Below, piece by piece: positions 1 to 6,638 of a stretch of 32,146 nucleotides of DNA (its first letter is position 1; each line of letters starts with the position of its first letter). The stretch covers positions 1 through 32,146 of the forward strand of contig CAYGBW010000089.1 of the NCBI GenBank assembly GCA_964348185.1. The letters are read 5' to 3'. This DNA comes from CAYGBW01 sp964348185. Its GTDB lineage: Bacteria; Desulfobacterota; BSN033; WVXP01. The notes beneath the pieces were generated by a model. It worked only from the letters and a program-made list of their open reading frames with translations. It was not told where the DNA came from and did no database searches. A program made the position numbers and the translations under genes.

Positions 1-218
1 GCCTGGAGGGTCCGATAGGCGTACGGTGGGTTGCAGGCTCCCAGGATCACATACTTCCTGAAATCCACGTCCAGCTTCTTCTTCAGGGTTTCCTTCACAT
101 CGATCTCTGTCAAAACCCCGAATCCCTCCTCCTTCAACGCCTCTGTGACCTTTCTAACCGCTTCTTCATAGGAGGTGTCTAGAACCGTGCTTAAAGCATA
201 CTCTTTGATTTGATCCAT
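1..218 (-). CDS. DUF302 family protein, partial
   Basis: The reading frame starts at an ATG at 218 and runs off the left edge, so only about 72 N-terminal residues are seen. It reads MDQIKEYALSTVLDTSYEEA and later contains a GFGVLTEIDVKETLKKKL stretch followed by LGACNPPYAYRTLQ, the characteristic core of the DUF302 domain. Family members are small soluble proteins of unknown biochemical role, often next to metal transport or resistance genes. It starts 10 nt after the stop of the SHOCT protein upstream on the minus strand, so the two are probably co-transcribed. The C-terminal third is missing only because of the window edge. The family call is firm; the function is open. Confidence 0.85.
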   Translation of the reverse strand, partial: MDQIKEYALSTVLDTSYEEAVRKVTEALKEEGFGVLTEIDVKETLKKKLDVDFRKYVILGACNPPYAYRTLQ

Positions 219-228
219 GGTTTGTCCC

Positions 229-438
229 TCACTCAATCAGATCCCTTTTCTTATCCTCATATTCCTTCTTATCGATCTCTCCCCTGGCGTATCTCAGTTT
301 CAAGATGTCAAGAGAGGATCTTTCCGGGCTCCCAAGGGTCTTATCTGGTTTTAAGTATTGCCATGCCAAGATAACGACCACGGCGATAATGGCGACCCAA
401 AAGATCCCCATAAAACCCATTCCGAAACCACCCATCAT
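229..438 (-). CDS. Small SHOCT-domain membrane protein
   Basis: A 69-residue protein with a Met/Gly-rich start (MMGGFGMGFMG), one membrane helix at about residues 10-29, and a C-terminal SHOCT motif at about 43-68 (LDILKLRYARGEIDKKEYED). SHOCT segments are short oligomerisation-like motifs found at the ends of many bacterial membrane proteins. A GGAGG Shine-Dalgarno lies 6 nt before the ATG. It sits between a second SHOCT protein and a DUF302 gene in a minus-strand run of small metal-associated proteins. The Met-rich N-terminus could bind copper, but that is inference. Confidence 0.85.
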   Translation of the reverse strand: MMGGFGMGFMGIFWVAIIAVVVILAWQYLKPDKTLGSPERSSLDILKLRYARGEIDKKEYEDKKRDLIE

Positions 439-583
439 CTCTAGCCTCCCTATTCTCTGAGCAATAATCCATCGTGCTTGAGCGAGTCAAGCCCGAGGGG
501 ATTTAGCTCTGACGATGTGGTATCCATGAAGAAAGAGAGCCGTGAGTCCGCGCAAGAGACACTAGAAATTCATGCCGATCTTT

Positions 584-892
584 TCAATATCCCAGGTCTC
601 TTTTCTTCTCTTCGAACTCTTCTCTATTGATTTCTCCTCGCGCGTACCTTCTCTTGAGGATTTCCAGAGGTGAGTCTTCTGCCCTGGCGGCGTGGCCCCC
701 GGTGCGGGTCGATACCACCAACCACCGGATCAAAAAAACGATTCCCACGATCACGGCAATCCAAAAAGCGGCCATGAGAATCATTCCGACCCACCCCATG
801 CCATATCCCCACCCCATCATCCCTGGGCCCATACCCCATCCGTGATGATCACCCCATTGAGTCAAAATATCATCCAAGGGCACTGTATACAT
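584..892 (-). CDS. Second small SHOCT-domain membrane protein, His/Met/Gly-rich
   Basis: A 102-residue paralogue of the neighbouring SHOCT protein. Its N-terminal segment is rich in His, Met, Gly and Trp (WGDHHGWGMGPGMMGWGYGMG), followed by a membrane helix at about residues 36-58 and a SHOCT motif at about 74-100 (LEILKRRYARGEINREEFEE). A GGAGG Shine-Dalgarno lies 5 nt before the ATG, which supports this start. The two SHOCT motifs share RYARGEI, indicating duplication. The His/Met-rich part would face the periplasm if the C-terminus is cytoplasmic and could bind Cu or Zn; this is inferred. The 145-nt gap to the next SHOCT gene shows no obvious gene. Confidence 0.82.
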   Translation of the reverse strand: MYTVPLDDILTQWGDHHGWGMGPGMMGWGYGMGWVGMILMAAFWIAVIVGIVFLIRWLVVSTRTGGHAARAEDSPLEILKRRYARGEINREEFEEKKRDLGY

Positions 893-960
893 AGGGTCCT
901 CCGCAAAATAGAAATTAAAGGCTTCCCAAAAGCCGAACGGCTTCCGGAAAACCCAAGGGC

Positions 961-1359
961 TTAATACACCGAACGCATCGAACCCGTGTTCTTGTCGACC
1001 AGAATTCTGTCCACCAGAGAATTGTCTTTCGTCAATATCTCTCCCTCAAAGGCATTCCCCACATCCTTGATCTCTCCCAATTTCAGGTTGGGGTTTCGCG
1101 TGGAATTCAAATAATCCTCCAGGATCCCCTTCGCGTCTCGCTCCTCCAAAGGCCTCCGGGGCTGCTGGTACTGGGGCTGAGATTGAGGTCCGTATTGACC
1201 CCCATGGCCTCGGCCCATCATCCCTCCTCCCATCATTCCTGGACCCATTCCGTGGCCCGAGCCCATCATCCCATGACCCATCTGGGCCTTTCCTTCGACA
1301 ATATAGAAGCTCAGCCCCATGACCAAGACCAAAGCCAAAATAGAGATTGTCTTTTTCAC
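961..1359 (-). CDS. Secreted Met/Gly/His-rich protein with PepSY-like C-terminus
   Basis: A 132-residue protein starting at a GTG, with an AAGGA Shine-Dalgarno 7 nt upstream. Residues 1-25 form a typical signal peptide (basic MKK, hydrophobic core, probable cleavage after EGKA). The next 35 residues are repeats of Met, Gly and His (GHGMMGSGHGMGPGMMGGGM), a likely periplasmic copper- or metal-binding tract. The last 55 residues (LEERDAKGILEDYLNSTRNP to MRSVY) resemble a PepSY-like small domain that recurs in Met/Gly/His-rich proteins; this match is by eye. It lies in the same minus-strand run as the YHS and SHOCT proteins. Confidence 0.8.
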   Translation of the reverse strand: MKKTISILALVLVMGLSFYIVEGKAQMGHGMMGSGHGMGPGMMGGGMMGRGHGGQYGPQSQPQYQQPRRPLEERDAKGILEDYLNSTRNPNLKLGEIKDVGNAFEGEILTKDNSLVDRILVDKNTGSMRSVY

Positions 1360-1398
1360 TGGTTTTTTCCTTTCTCAAAGGGTAATTGGCGGATGGTC

Positions 1399-1417
1399 GG
1401 GGCTGAACCCCAGCCCC
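1399..1417. other. 7-bp stem hairpin between YHS and Met/Gly/His-rich genes
   Basis: GGGGCTG at 1399-1405 pairs with CAGCCCC at 1411-1417 around a 5-nt loop. There is no T-run on either side, so it is probably an mRNA processing or stability structure rather than a terminator. Confidence 0.35.
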
Positions 1418-1447
1418 TTCCTCCCGCCTTAACATGAAATCGTCCCG

Positions 1448-1603
1448 TTACTTTTTCTCTTCTTTAATATACTTCTCTGGAGCCTGGGCAAATCGATCCT
1501 TGCACCCCACGGCGCAGAAATAATAGGTTTTGCCCTTGTATTCATAGATCGCGGCTGCTCTTGCCTCATCCACTTCCATTCCACAGATCGGATCGATGGC
1601 CAT
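1448..1603 (-). CDS. YHS-domain metal-site protein
   Basis: A 51-residue ORF read directly from the minus strand. It starts MAIDPICGMEVDEARAAAI and ends with KTYYFCAVGCKDRFAQAPEK plus a Lys-rich tail. This is a complete YHS domain: DPICGM at residues 4-9 and the paired FCAVGC cysteines at 29-34. Free-standing YHS proteins usually accompany heavy-metal ATPases or oxygenases and are thought to bind metal. A near-perfect Shine-Dalgarno (AAGGAGGTGA) precedes the ATG, strongly supporting translation. It belongs to the same minus-strand metal-accessory run. Confidence 0.9.
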   Translation of the reverse strand: MAIDPICGMEVDEARAAAIYEYKGKTYYFCAVGCKDRFAQAPEKYIKEEKK

Positions 1604-1718
1604 AGTCGTCACCTCCTTCCCCTTTCTTCTGCTATGCGTCTATCATCAAATATACCACCGATTTGGACATCCCGGCATTCCAAGAGCGGTTTTCTCTTCT
1701 CAATCTCCGGTCGGTAAC

Positions 1719-1874
1719 CTACGTTTGGGAGATCTCTTTGGACTTCTCATCTCCCTGTTCCGTTGGGCCTCCATGAATATGCCCACCGCCACAACACCCC
1801 ATTCCCCCTCGGCCTCGTCGCATCAGAAGGAAGAACAATCCAAATACTATCAAAAGGGTTACCCATGTTTCCAT
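1719..1874 (-). CDS. Tiny Cys/His/Gly-rich membrane protein
   Basis: A 51-residue ORF on the minus strand. It starts METWVTLLIVFGLFFLLMRR (one membrane helix at about 5-18), continues with a glycine-rich GMGCCGGGHIHGG segment at about 24-36 and ends in a charged tail. Small membrane proteins with this layout are common beside copper P-type ATPases and YHS proteins; the Cys-Cys and His pair could bind metal. An AAGGAGG Shine-Dalgarno lies 7 nt before the ATG, which decides the start. It is the first recognisable gene of the minus-strand metal-accessory run. No family name is certain. Confidence 0.72.
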   Translation of the reverse strand: METWVTLLIVFGLFFLLMRRGRGGMGCCGGGHIHGGPTEQGDEKSKEISQT

Positions 1875-1889
1875 TCCCAAACCTCCTTG

Positions 1890-2202
1890 GAAATCCCTAT
1901 CGATTCATTCCTCTTATTGGTTCTTGCGGAACGCTTTCGATCCCCCCCTTGGGCTATTGAAGAGCAATGGCCATGCCAGGGTTCAAAAAAACAGACGATG
2001 CGAGGATTGTAAGGTGTTAATATAATATGAGAAGTTTTTTTGGAAATCGACTCGACATAGTGAATTTCAAGGCCTGGATAGTATTTACCCAAAGGCCTTC
2101 ATTCGGGAGGCACAATTGCAAAGTTTTTTTACACCCAAGGGAAACCGCAAGCCAGTTTTCCACACGCTGGGGAAAGATTCAAAAAGGGGTTGACCCTGGA
2201 CC
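1890..2202. other. Gene-free stretch upstream of metal-accessory run
   Basis: No convincing gene is visible. The segment is AT-rich around 2010-2035 (TAATATAATATGAG on the plus strand) and probably holds the promoter of the minus-strand metal-accessory genes, but no hexamer pair with good spacing could be fixed. ORFs on either strand lack family features and ribosome sites. Confidence 0.4.
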
Positions 2203-2460
2203 TAATTAGTCGTCACTGAAAAAGGCCCCCGACCCTCTCTGTACGGACTTTTTGACCCGTTCTAAGGCTCGGTCGTTCGATCTTCCGAACTCGGCCTGGC
2301 GGCCTCAGACAGCGGACACGAAGTGGTGCGTGAGCACTCATCTCGCCCCTTCGGGGACACTCTCCTTCGGCAAGCTCAGGACAGGCTCTTCGCCAAGACG
2401 GGTAGCCCCAAAAACTCCGTAATGTTCGCTCCAGGGACATTTTTCAGTGACGAGTAATTA
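2203..2460. mobile_element. MITE-like element with 21-bp terminal inverted repeats
   Basis: Positions 2203-2223 and 2440-2460 are inverted repeats matching at 20 of 21 positions, with the core CGTCACTGAAAAA on the left and its complement on the right. The outermost six bases, TAATTA, are self-complementary, so they could be part of the repeat or a target-site duplication. The 258-bp span has no transposase and contains a REP-like sequence. This is the structure of a non-autonomous miniature element. The only long frame inside (2213-2440, minus) is low-complexity and reads through the REP-like motif, so it is not called a gene. Confidence 0.7.
2364..2387. repeat. REP-like sequence (GGCAAGCTCAGGACAGGC)
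   Basis: The string GGCAAGCTCAGGACAGGC, preceded by CCTT, reads as CPELAEG when translated on the minus strand. That word recurs in spurious ORFs of many environmental bacterial genomes and marks a widespread intergenic repeat. A CCCC-TTCG-GGG hairpin lies just left of it, at about 2347-2357. Recognition is from memory, not a search. Confidence 0.55.
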
Positions 2461-2505
2461 CAGGCTGTATTTTGATAATGAATCTAGCAGATCAGGAAAC
2501 TGAAT

Positions 2506-2565
2506 ATGGCAACTCAAAAGGCCCAGGTCAAAATCGGGGGGATGATGTGTTCCTTCTCTTATTAA
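2506..2565 (+). pseudogene. Remnant of a heavy-metal-associated (HMA) domain
   Basis: A 19-codon frame reads MATQKAQVKIGGMMCSFSY and stops. It matches the first beta strand and metal loop of an HMA domain (G-M-x-C-x-x-C), the usual N-terminus of copper or zinc P-type ATPases. The second cysteine reads TCT (Ser) instead of TGT, and a stop codon follows. No continuation of an ATPase is recognisable downstream. It points away from a set of metal-accessory genes, so it looks like the stump of a lost pump. A chance match in so short a frame cannot be excluded. Confidence 0.5.
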
Positions 2566-2961
2566 AGGATCGAGAGAGGTCTGATGAGGATTTTGGGAAT
2601 CCCTTTTGGGCTTGATAATGGCCCTGCCAAGTCAAATTGATCAGCTCCAAAAAGATGAGAGACAGGGAAGGATACGGAGATATCAAGCGACCTCTGAATC
2701 ATCCCTCATTACAAAGGCTTTGTCATTCCCATGGAGTGGTAGACTCTCTCAGAAGATCTGTGCTCCCTCATCGCCTTGGCCTCTACGCTGTCCTGGCGTT
2801 CCGAGTAGCCCCCTTTTAAAAGCTGTGCAAAAATTATACACTATTAAGATGGGATTTCCCCTTTTTCGGGAATTCTTCTCAGGGAGGATGTCCTTTAGAC
2901 GATTTATGAAATAGAATCAAATGTAAATTCAACGGGTTAAAGAGAACCGGCTAGCACGGTT
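2566..2961. other. Gene-poor stretch after the HMA remnant
   Basis: No gene is supported. A 102-codon plus-strand frame at 2606-2914 has no family features. It overlaps a second frame of similar quality, as expected of decayed or non-coding DNA. The sequence around 2820-2860 is AT-rich and contains GTGCAAAAATTATACAC, an imperfect dyad. Confidence 0.4.
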
Positions 2962-2977
2962 CGGCACGCTTTTTGAA
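2962..2977 (+). promoter_or_regulatory. Possible sigma-54 promoter of the zinc-ribbon gene
   Basis: CGGCACGCTTTTTGAA has GG at 2963-2964 and, after exactly 10 nt, GA at 2975-2976, compared with the consensus TGGCAC-N5-TTGC. The -24 half is good; the -12 half has GA in place of GC. It lies about 40 nt before the ATG of the plus-strand zinc-ribbon gene. The match is imperfect. Confidence 0.35.
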
Positions 2978-3018
2978 GGGCATGATCGTTTGGACTGAAG
3001 ACGCTAGGAGGAACCAGA

Positions 3019-3273
3019 ATGGAGTGTGAGGTTTGTGGAAGAGAGTTAGGCGGCTTGAACGAAGTCGACCTGTGTCATCTATGCCGTGAATTGGTTGAGC
3101 TTGAAGAGAATAGAGAAGAAGTGAGAGAAAAGTGGCTTCAGCGCACTTGTCTGAGATGCGATTGCGTATTCTGGGCCCAGGGTCGGTTCAATCGAATTTG
3201 CCCGAGGTGCACTGAGAAGAATCGGAAAGTCGCCCAGGGTGGATCGCAACGGGGCGCATTCGGGACGGGATAG
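3019..3273 (+). CDS. Small double zinc-ribbon protein
   Basis: An 84-residue soluble protein with four CxxC pairs: C3/C6, C19/C22, C44/C47 and C61/C64. They are arranged as two zinc-ribbon-like sites joined by a Glu/Arg-rich helix at about residues 24-40. An AGGAGG Shine-Dalgarno lies 6 nt upstream of the ATG. The protein has no signal peptide or membrane helix, so it is cytoplasmic. It is one of few plus-strand genes in the left half and is not part of an obvious operon. I do not recognise a named family; nucleic-acid or protein binding is a guess from the fold type. Confidence 0.75.
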   Translation: MECEVCGRELGGLNEVDLCHLCRELVELEENREEVREKWLQRTCLRCDCVFWAQGRFNRICPRCTEKNRKVAQGGSQRGAFGTG

Positions 3274-3403
3274 GGTGGATGGTAAACAGATAGAAACGGG
3301 GATTGCTCTTCAGTTGGAGCCTCTTGGTGTAAGACTATAGGAGGAACCCATTTCGAATCTGTCCTGACCGGAGAGCCACAGGGGTAAGCAATCAGCCATC
3401 CCC

Positions 3404-5749
3404 TTAGGCCTTTCTGATGACTACCTGCCAGTGATTGTCTTGACGCGTAACGGAAAGCACTTCATGCCCCTCCGCCGCGGCACTCTCTGGCACATTCTTT
3501 GCGCCCTCCTCATCGAGAAGGACCGACAGGATCTGGCCCCCCTTGATCTGCTCGAGGGCGAGTTTAGTGTTGACGTAGTTGAGGGGGCAGACAACACCCC
3601 GAAAATCTTGAAAGCTGTCGACACTGATCTCGGCGGGGGGGGATGGCTCTGTGGGTCGAGCCTTCGGTTGTTCTGGGGTTGAAAACCGAAGTGATGCGTC
3701 CATGTTATCGTAGAGGGTTCTTACCTCAGCGACAAGAGACGCCACATCGTCCCCTCGATCGTCAAAAGCACCTTCCGGATCCGGTGCAGAGACGCTTCGA
3801 AAAGCTGAAGCGATCAACTGCTCGAACATGGGGTCGACGAGGCCCTGTTTAAGGAAGTGCTTCCGAAAGAGATCGAAGGCCTCAACATCGCTGTTTGGCT
3901 GTTCGCCCCGGGTGACCAAAAGGGCGCGAGCAGCCAGAGCTGCGGCTGCAAAGTATCTCCCCTCATTCAGGGCCTCGCCGGCGCTTGCAAGGTCCACCTC
4001 GATGAGGTCAAACACGCCTGCCCCGCATTCACCTGGCCCACGCCCTGCCAGGGAGAATATCTCCTGCGCACCCCAGTCAAAGTAGTCGTTCTTGTCCTCC
4101 TCGAAGTCGGGGACGTCCTTGTAGTCTTGAATCAGGTCATCAGCAACCTGCCTGCCCTGGTTCTTCAGAAAAGCTTCGAAGTCCGGGCACTGCCCGGATT
4201 TTCGGAAGGCCTCGAGAAAGTCTCTGAGAAAAGCCGGAACATGACGAGCCGGGATGATCCCCTTGCCGGTGGAGAGTCTGGTCTTGCCCTCCTCAACGGT
4301 TCCCCCCAGTTTGACCCCGTAGCAGGGTACGAGTCGTCCTTTCACCCGCCGGGCTGCACCGAAAAGCCCAATCGGTGCAATGGGGTGTCTCCCGCAGGCG
4401 TTGGGGCAGCCGCTGATATTGATCTTTAGGGCTCCGAGTCCGACCAGATCGAGGCCGTTGCGCGAAAGCCCATCGGCGATCGCCTTTGCAAGACCTCGGG
4501 ACAGACATATACCGAGCTTACATGTCGAAGCTCCGGCGCATGCGACGATATCCCGTAATACAGCCGGCTGGGTGCTGGCGAGGCCGAGGTGAGCGAGTTT
4601 GCTCTGCAATTCATCCAACTCACCCTCACGAACCCACCGGATGAGCGTGTTCTGCCACTGTGTCGTGCGAAGCATCCCTTCGCCATGGGCTTCCACAGTA
4701 TCCGCCAGCGAATGGAGGACGTCTGCCTCTATGTCGCCGAGGAAGAGAGGAATATCCACGGTGTAATAACCCTCCTGTTTCTGTGGCCTCACGCTACTTA
4801 TTCGCCAACTCTCAAGAGAGGCCTCGGATTGACCCCTTGCGGTGGGGTTCTGCTTCGGGGCAGACGCCCATTCTGGATGGGGCAAGGGCCGGGGGGCTGG
4901 ACACGGAGGCGAAGCCTCTCGCAGTTTTTTTAGCTCCCCTTCATACAACCTGCGAAATGCTTCCAAACCGATTTGCTCCACCAGAAATCGCAACCGCGCC
5001 TTATGCTTATTCTTGCGGTTGCCATGCTTGTCGAAGACCCGTTTTACGGCTTCGGCAAAGAGGCAGAAATCCGATGCTGGCACGAAATCCTCTAATGTGT
5101 CGGCCACGCGGCTGTGGGCACCCATGCCTCCCCCCACATACACCGTGAATCCTGATCGGTCGCCCCGGCGTTTTGCGATGAAGCCGAGGTCATTGACGGT
5201 GGCAGCAGCGCAGTCCCTGGTGCAGCCGGAAAAAGCGATCTTATACTTGCGGGGCAATTCATAAGAGAGTTGATCCGATATCAGAAACTCCGTCAATGCC
5301 ACCGCATAGGGTGTAACGTCGAAAACCTCCTCGCGGCAAACCCCCGAATCGTAACAGGCCGTGATGTTCCGCACGGTGTTTCCCCCGCCCCCCTTGGTGG
5401 AAAGGCCAGCTTTGAAGAGCGCCACGAGCGCCGGGTGTATGGCTTCCAAGGGAACCCGGTGCACCTGGATGTCCTGTCTTGTCGTCACATGGAGGATTCC
5501 ATTCCCGTACTTCTTCGCGACCTTAGCCAACCCCCGCATCTGGTGGGGAAGGATTCCCCCTGCCGGGAGGCGGACCCGAAGCATGAACGTTCCAGACTCC
5601 CGCTGTTCATAGACCCCCATGGGTACACGAAAGGCCTTAAAATACTCGGCGGACGCGGCTCCCGCCTGGAGTTGTTCCGCCATCTGCCGGAGTTTCTCCA
5701 GGTCCTCCTCCAGCGTGTCAGGCAAATGGTAGATGCCTTGAGGTTGCAC
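3404..5749 (-). CDS. Duplicated siroheme sulfite/nitrite reductase-like protein with C-terminal TusA-like domain
   Basis: A 781-residue protein with a GTG start. Module one (about residues 30-280) has a ferredoxin-like half domain and the siroheme/4Fe-4S set C132, C138, C176 and C180 (C-x5-C, C-x3-C). Module two (about 325-575) repeats it with C404, C410, C448 and C452 in SGCPNACGRHP. Residues about 585-650 resemble a HEPN-type helical bundle. The last 75 residues form a TusA/SirA-like sulfur-carrier domain with FRGVVCPLNYVNTKLALEQ and the candidate sulfur-accepting Cys721. Known relatives reduce sulfite or nitrite with siroheme; a sulfur-carrier tail suggests trafficking of sulfane sulfur in the cytoplasm. 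It is transcribed alone, with dyads upstream that an Rrf2 protein could bind. Substrate is unproven. Confidence 0.85.
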   Translation of the reverse strand: MQPQGIYHLPDTLEEDLEKLRQMAEQLQAGAASAEYFKAFRVPMGVYEQRESGTFMLRVRLPAGGILPHQMRGLAKVAKKYGNGILHVTTRQDIQVHRVPLEAIHPALVALFKAGLSTKGGGGNTVRNITACYDSGVCREEVFDVTPYAVALTEFLISDQLSYELPRKYKIAFSGCTRDCAAATVNDLGFIAKRRGDRSGFTVYVGGGMGAHSRVADTLEDFVPASDFCLFAEAVKRVFDKHGNRKNKHKARLRFLVEQIGLEAFRRLYEGELKKLREASPPCPAPRPLPHPEWASAPKQNPTARGQSEASLESWRISSVRPQKQEGYYTVDIPLFLGDIEADVLHSLADTVEAHGEGMLRTTQWQNTLIRWVREGELDELQSKLAHLGLASTQPAVLRDIVACAGASTCKLGICLSRGLAKAIADGLSRNGLDLVGLGALKINISGCPNACGRHPIAPIGLFGAARRVKGRLVPCYGVKLGGTVEEGKTRLSTGKGIIPARHVPAFLRDFLEAFRKSGQCPDFEAFLKNQGRQVADDLIQDYKDVPDFEEDKNDYFDWGAQEIFSLAGRGPGECGAGVFDLIEVDLASAGEALNEGRYFAAAALAARALLVTRGEQPNSDVEAFDLFRKHFLKQGLVDPMFEQLIASAFRSVSAPDPEGAFDDRGDDVASLVAEVRTLYDNMDASLRFSTPEQPKARPTEPSPPAEISVDSFQDFRGVVCPLNYVNTKLALEQIKGGQILSVLLDEEGAKNVPESAAAEGHEVLSVTRQDNHWQVVIRKA

Positions 5750-5818
5750 GGTCTTACCTATTATGGTCTCTTCTCTTGTCTGAGATCCTTATCCTGATCT
5801 TGACGTCTGTGAGATTCT

Positions 5819-5866
5819 TTACCATTTTGGTTAGGTAATGCCCCATTCTTTACTAACTTACTAAAG
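5819..5866. promoter_or_regulatory. Two dyad operators upstream of the siroheme reductase
   Basis: CTTTACTAACTTACTAAAG at 5848-5866 is a 19-bp dyad in which 16 of the 18 paired positions match. A second inverted repeat, TTACC-N10-GGTAA, lies at 5819-5838. Both are between the reductase start (5749) and the terminator of the small gene upstream. They are placed as operators for the reductase promoter. The neighbouring Rrf2 regulator is an obvious candidate binder, by inference only. Confidence 0.5.
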
Positions 5867-5876
5867 TATATATGTC

Positions 5877-5913
5877 AAAAAAAAGGAATGTTCGGCCTCA
5901 CCGATTGCATTCC
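5877..5913 (-). terminator. Intrinsic terminator of the 27-codon gene
   Basis: Read on the minus strand, GGAATG (5908-5913) pairs with CATTCC (5885-5890). An inner TCGG/CCGA stem adds length, and eight T residues follow (5884-5877). This is a classic rho-independent terminator, 30 nt after the small ORF's stop codon. Confidence 0.8.
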
Positions 5914-5943
5914 CCTTTGTCCCTTGGTCCTGTCTCTTCTGTT

Positions 5944-6027
5944 CTACCGCCGGTAAACACAGAGGGTAAAGGGTCGCATCTCTGGGTCGTACCGACACAT
6001 GTCCATTTCACTCATGTTTTCTTCCAT
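5944..6027 (-). CDS. 27-residue small protein with own promoter and terminator
   Basis: A short ORF beginning MEENMSEMDMCRYDPEMRP and ending LCVYRR. It has a GGGAGG-type ribosome site 10 nt before the ATG, a consensus sigma-70 promoter about 30 nt upstream and a strong intrinsic terminator 30 nt downstream, which together define a transcript of about 170 nt. The peptide is acidic at the start and basic at the end and has two cysteines 11 residues apart. It could be a small regulatory or metal-binding protein, a leader peptide, or simply part of a small RNA. No family is recognised. It lies between the Rrf2 gene and the siroheme reductase. Confidence 0.5.
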   Translation of the reverse strand: MEENMSEMDMCRYDPEMRPFTLCVYRR

Positions 6028-6054
6028 GCGACCACCCCCTCCCTGCAGAATTGA

Positions 6055-6083
6055 TTTATAGTAAAGCTTATCTTAAATGTCAA
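6055..6083 (-). promoter_or_regulatory. Consensus sigma-70 promoter
   Basis: On the minus strand TTGACA (6083-6078) and TATAAA (6060-6055) are separated by exactly 17 nt. Transcription would start near 6048, about 20 nt before the ATG of the 27-codon gene. It lies just after the Rrf2 stop codon. Confidence 0.8.
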
Positions 6084-6113
6084 GAAGAAGTCGGGTCAAA
6101 ACGGCTTTTTGGG

Positions 6114-6581
6114 CTATATGTAGTACATGAGGCTCTCACCGGATTCCTCCCTCAGCCCCATTTCCCGTGCTCTGTCGCAAAGATCCTGAACGGTCACCGA
6201 ATCCAGGTAGTCCTTGAGCCGCTGGCCCGCTTCTTTCCAGATGAGACGGGTCACACAATTGTCGATTCGATCGCAGTTGAAACCCGGGGCGTCTTGATTG
6301 ACGCAGGGAACCGGATCTAGGGAACCTTCCGTAATGCGAACGATCTCGCCCACGGTGATATCCTCAGGTTTTCTCGCCAGAAGGTATCCTCCAGCCGGTC
6401 CTCGTTTGGATTGAACAATTCCGGCCTTTTTCAGTTTATGGAAGATCTGTTCCAGATACCGGGGTGAGATCTCCTGCCGCCTCGATATGTCTTTGACCTG
6501 TCCGCCGGAACGGCCGGCATGATAGGCAATATCGAAGATCGCCCGAACCCCGTACCGTGTTTTTGTCGACAGTCTCATCAT
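6114..6581 (-). CDS. Rrf2-family transcriptional regulator
   Basis: A 155-residue regulator. The start is set at 6581 (MMRLSTKTRYGVRAIFDIAY), with an AAGGAG Shine-Dalgarno 8 nt upstream; a longer frame to 6623 lacks a ribosome site and adds no family sequence. The N-terminal winged helix (residues 2-80, with SPRYLEQIFHKLKKAGIVQS as recognition region) is typical. The cysteine loop CVNQDAPGFNCDRIDNC (C-x9-C-x5-C) is the iron-sulfur ligand set of IscR/NsrR-type members, so it may sense Fe-S status, NO or redox state. It follows ccmD by 57 nt and precedes the small gene and the siroheme reductase, either of which it might control. Confidence 0.9.
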   Translation of the reverse strand: MMRLSTKTRYGVRAIFDIAYHAGRSGGQVKDISRRQEISPRYLEQIFHKLKKAGIVQSKRGPAGGYLLARKPEDITVGEIVRITEGSLDPVPCVNQDAPGFNCDRIDNCVTRLIWKEAGQRLKDYLDSVTVQDLCDRAREMGLREESGESLMYYI

Positions 6582-6638
6582 GGCTCGAACTCCTTCCCGG
6601 ACGGTACGGAACTCTTCTACCATTCTTTACAAAAAGTA

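Noticed and set aside
1859..2092. 77-codon minus-strand frame upstream of the tiny Cys/His/Gly-rich gene
   Set aside because: It overlaps the start of a gene with a strong ribosome site, has no family features and covers the AT-rich likely promoter region.
2213..2440. 75-codon minus-strand frame inside the MITE-like element
   Set aside because: It reads through the REP-like word (CPELAEG), is arginine-rich and low-complexity, has no ribosome site and lies wholly between inverted repeats.
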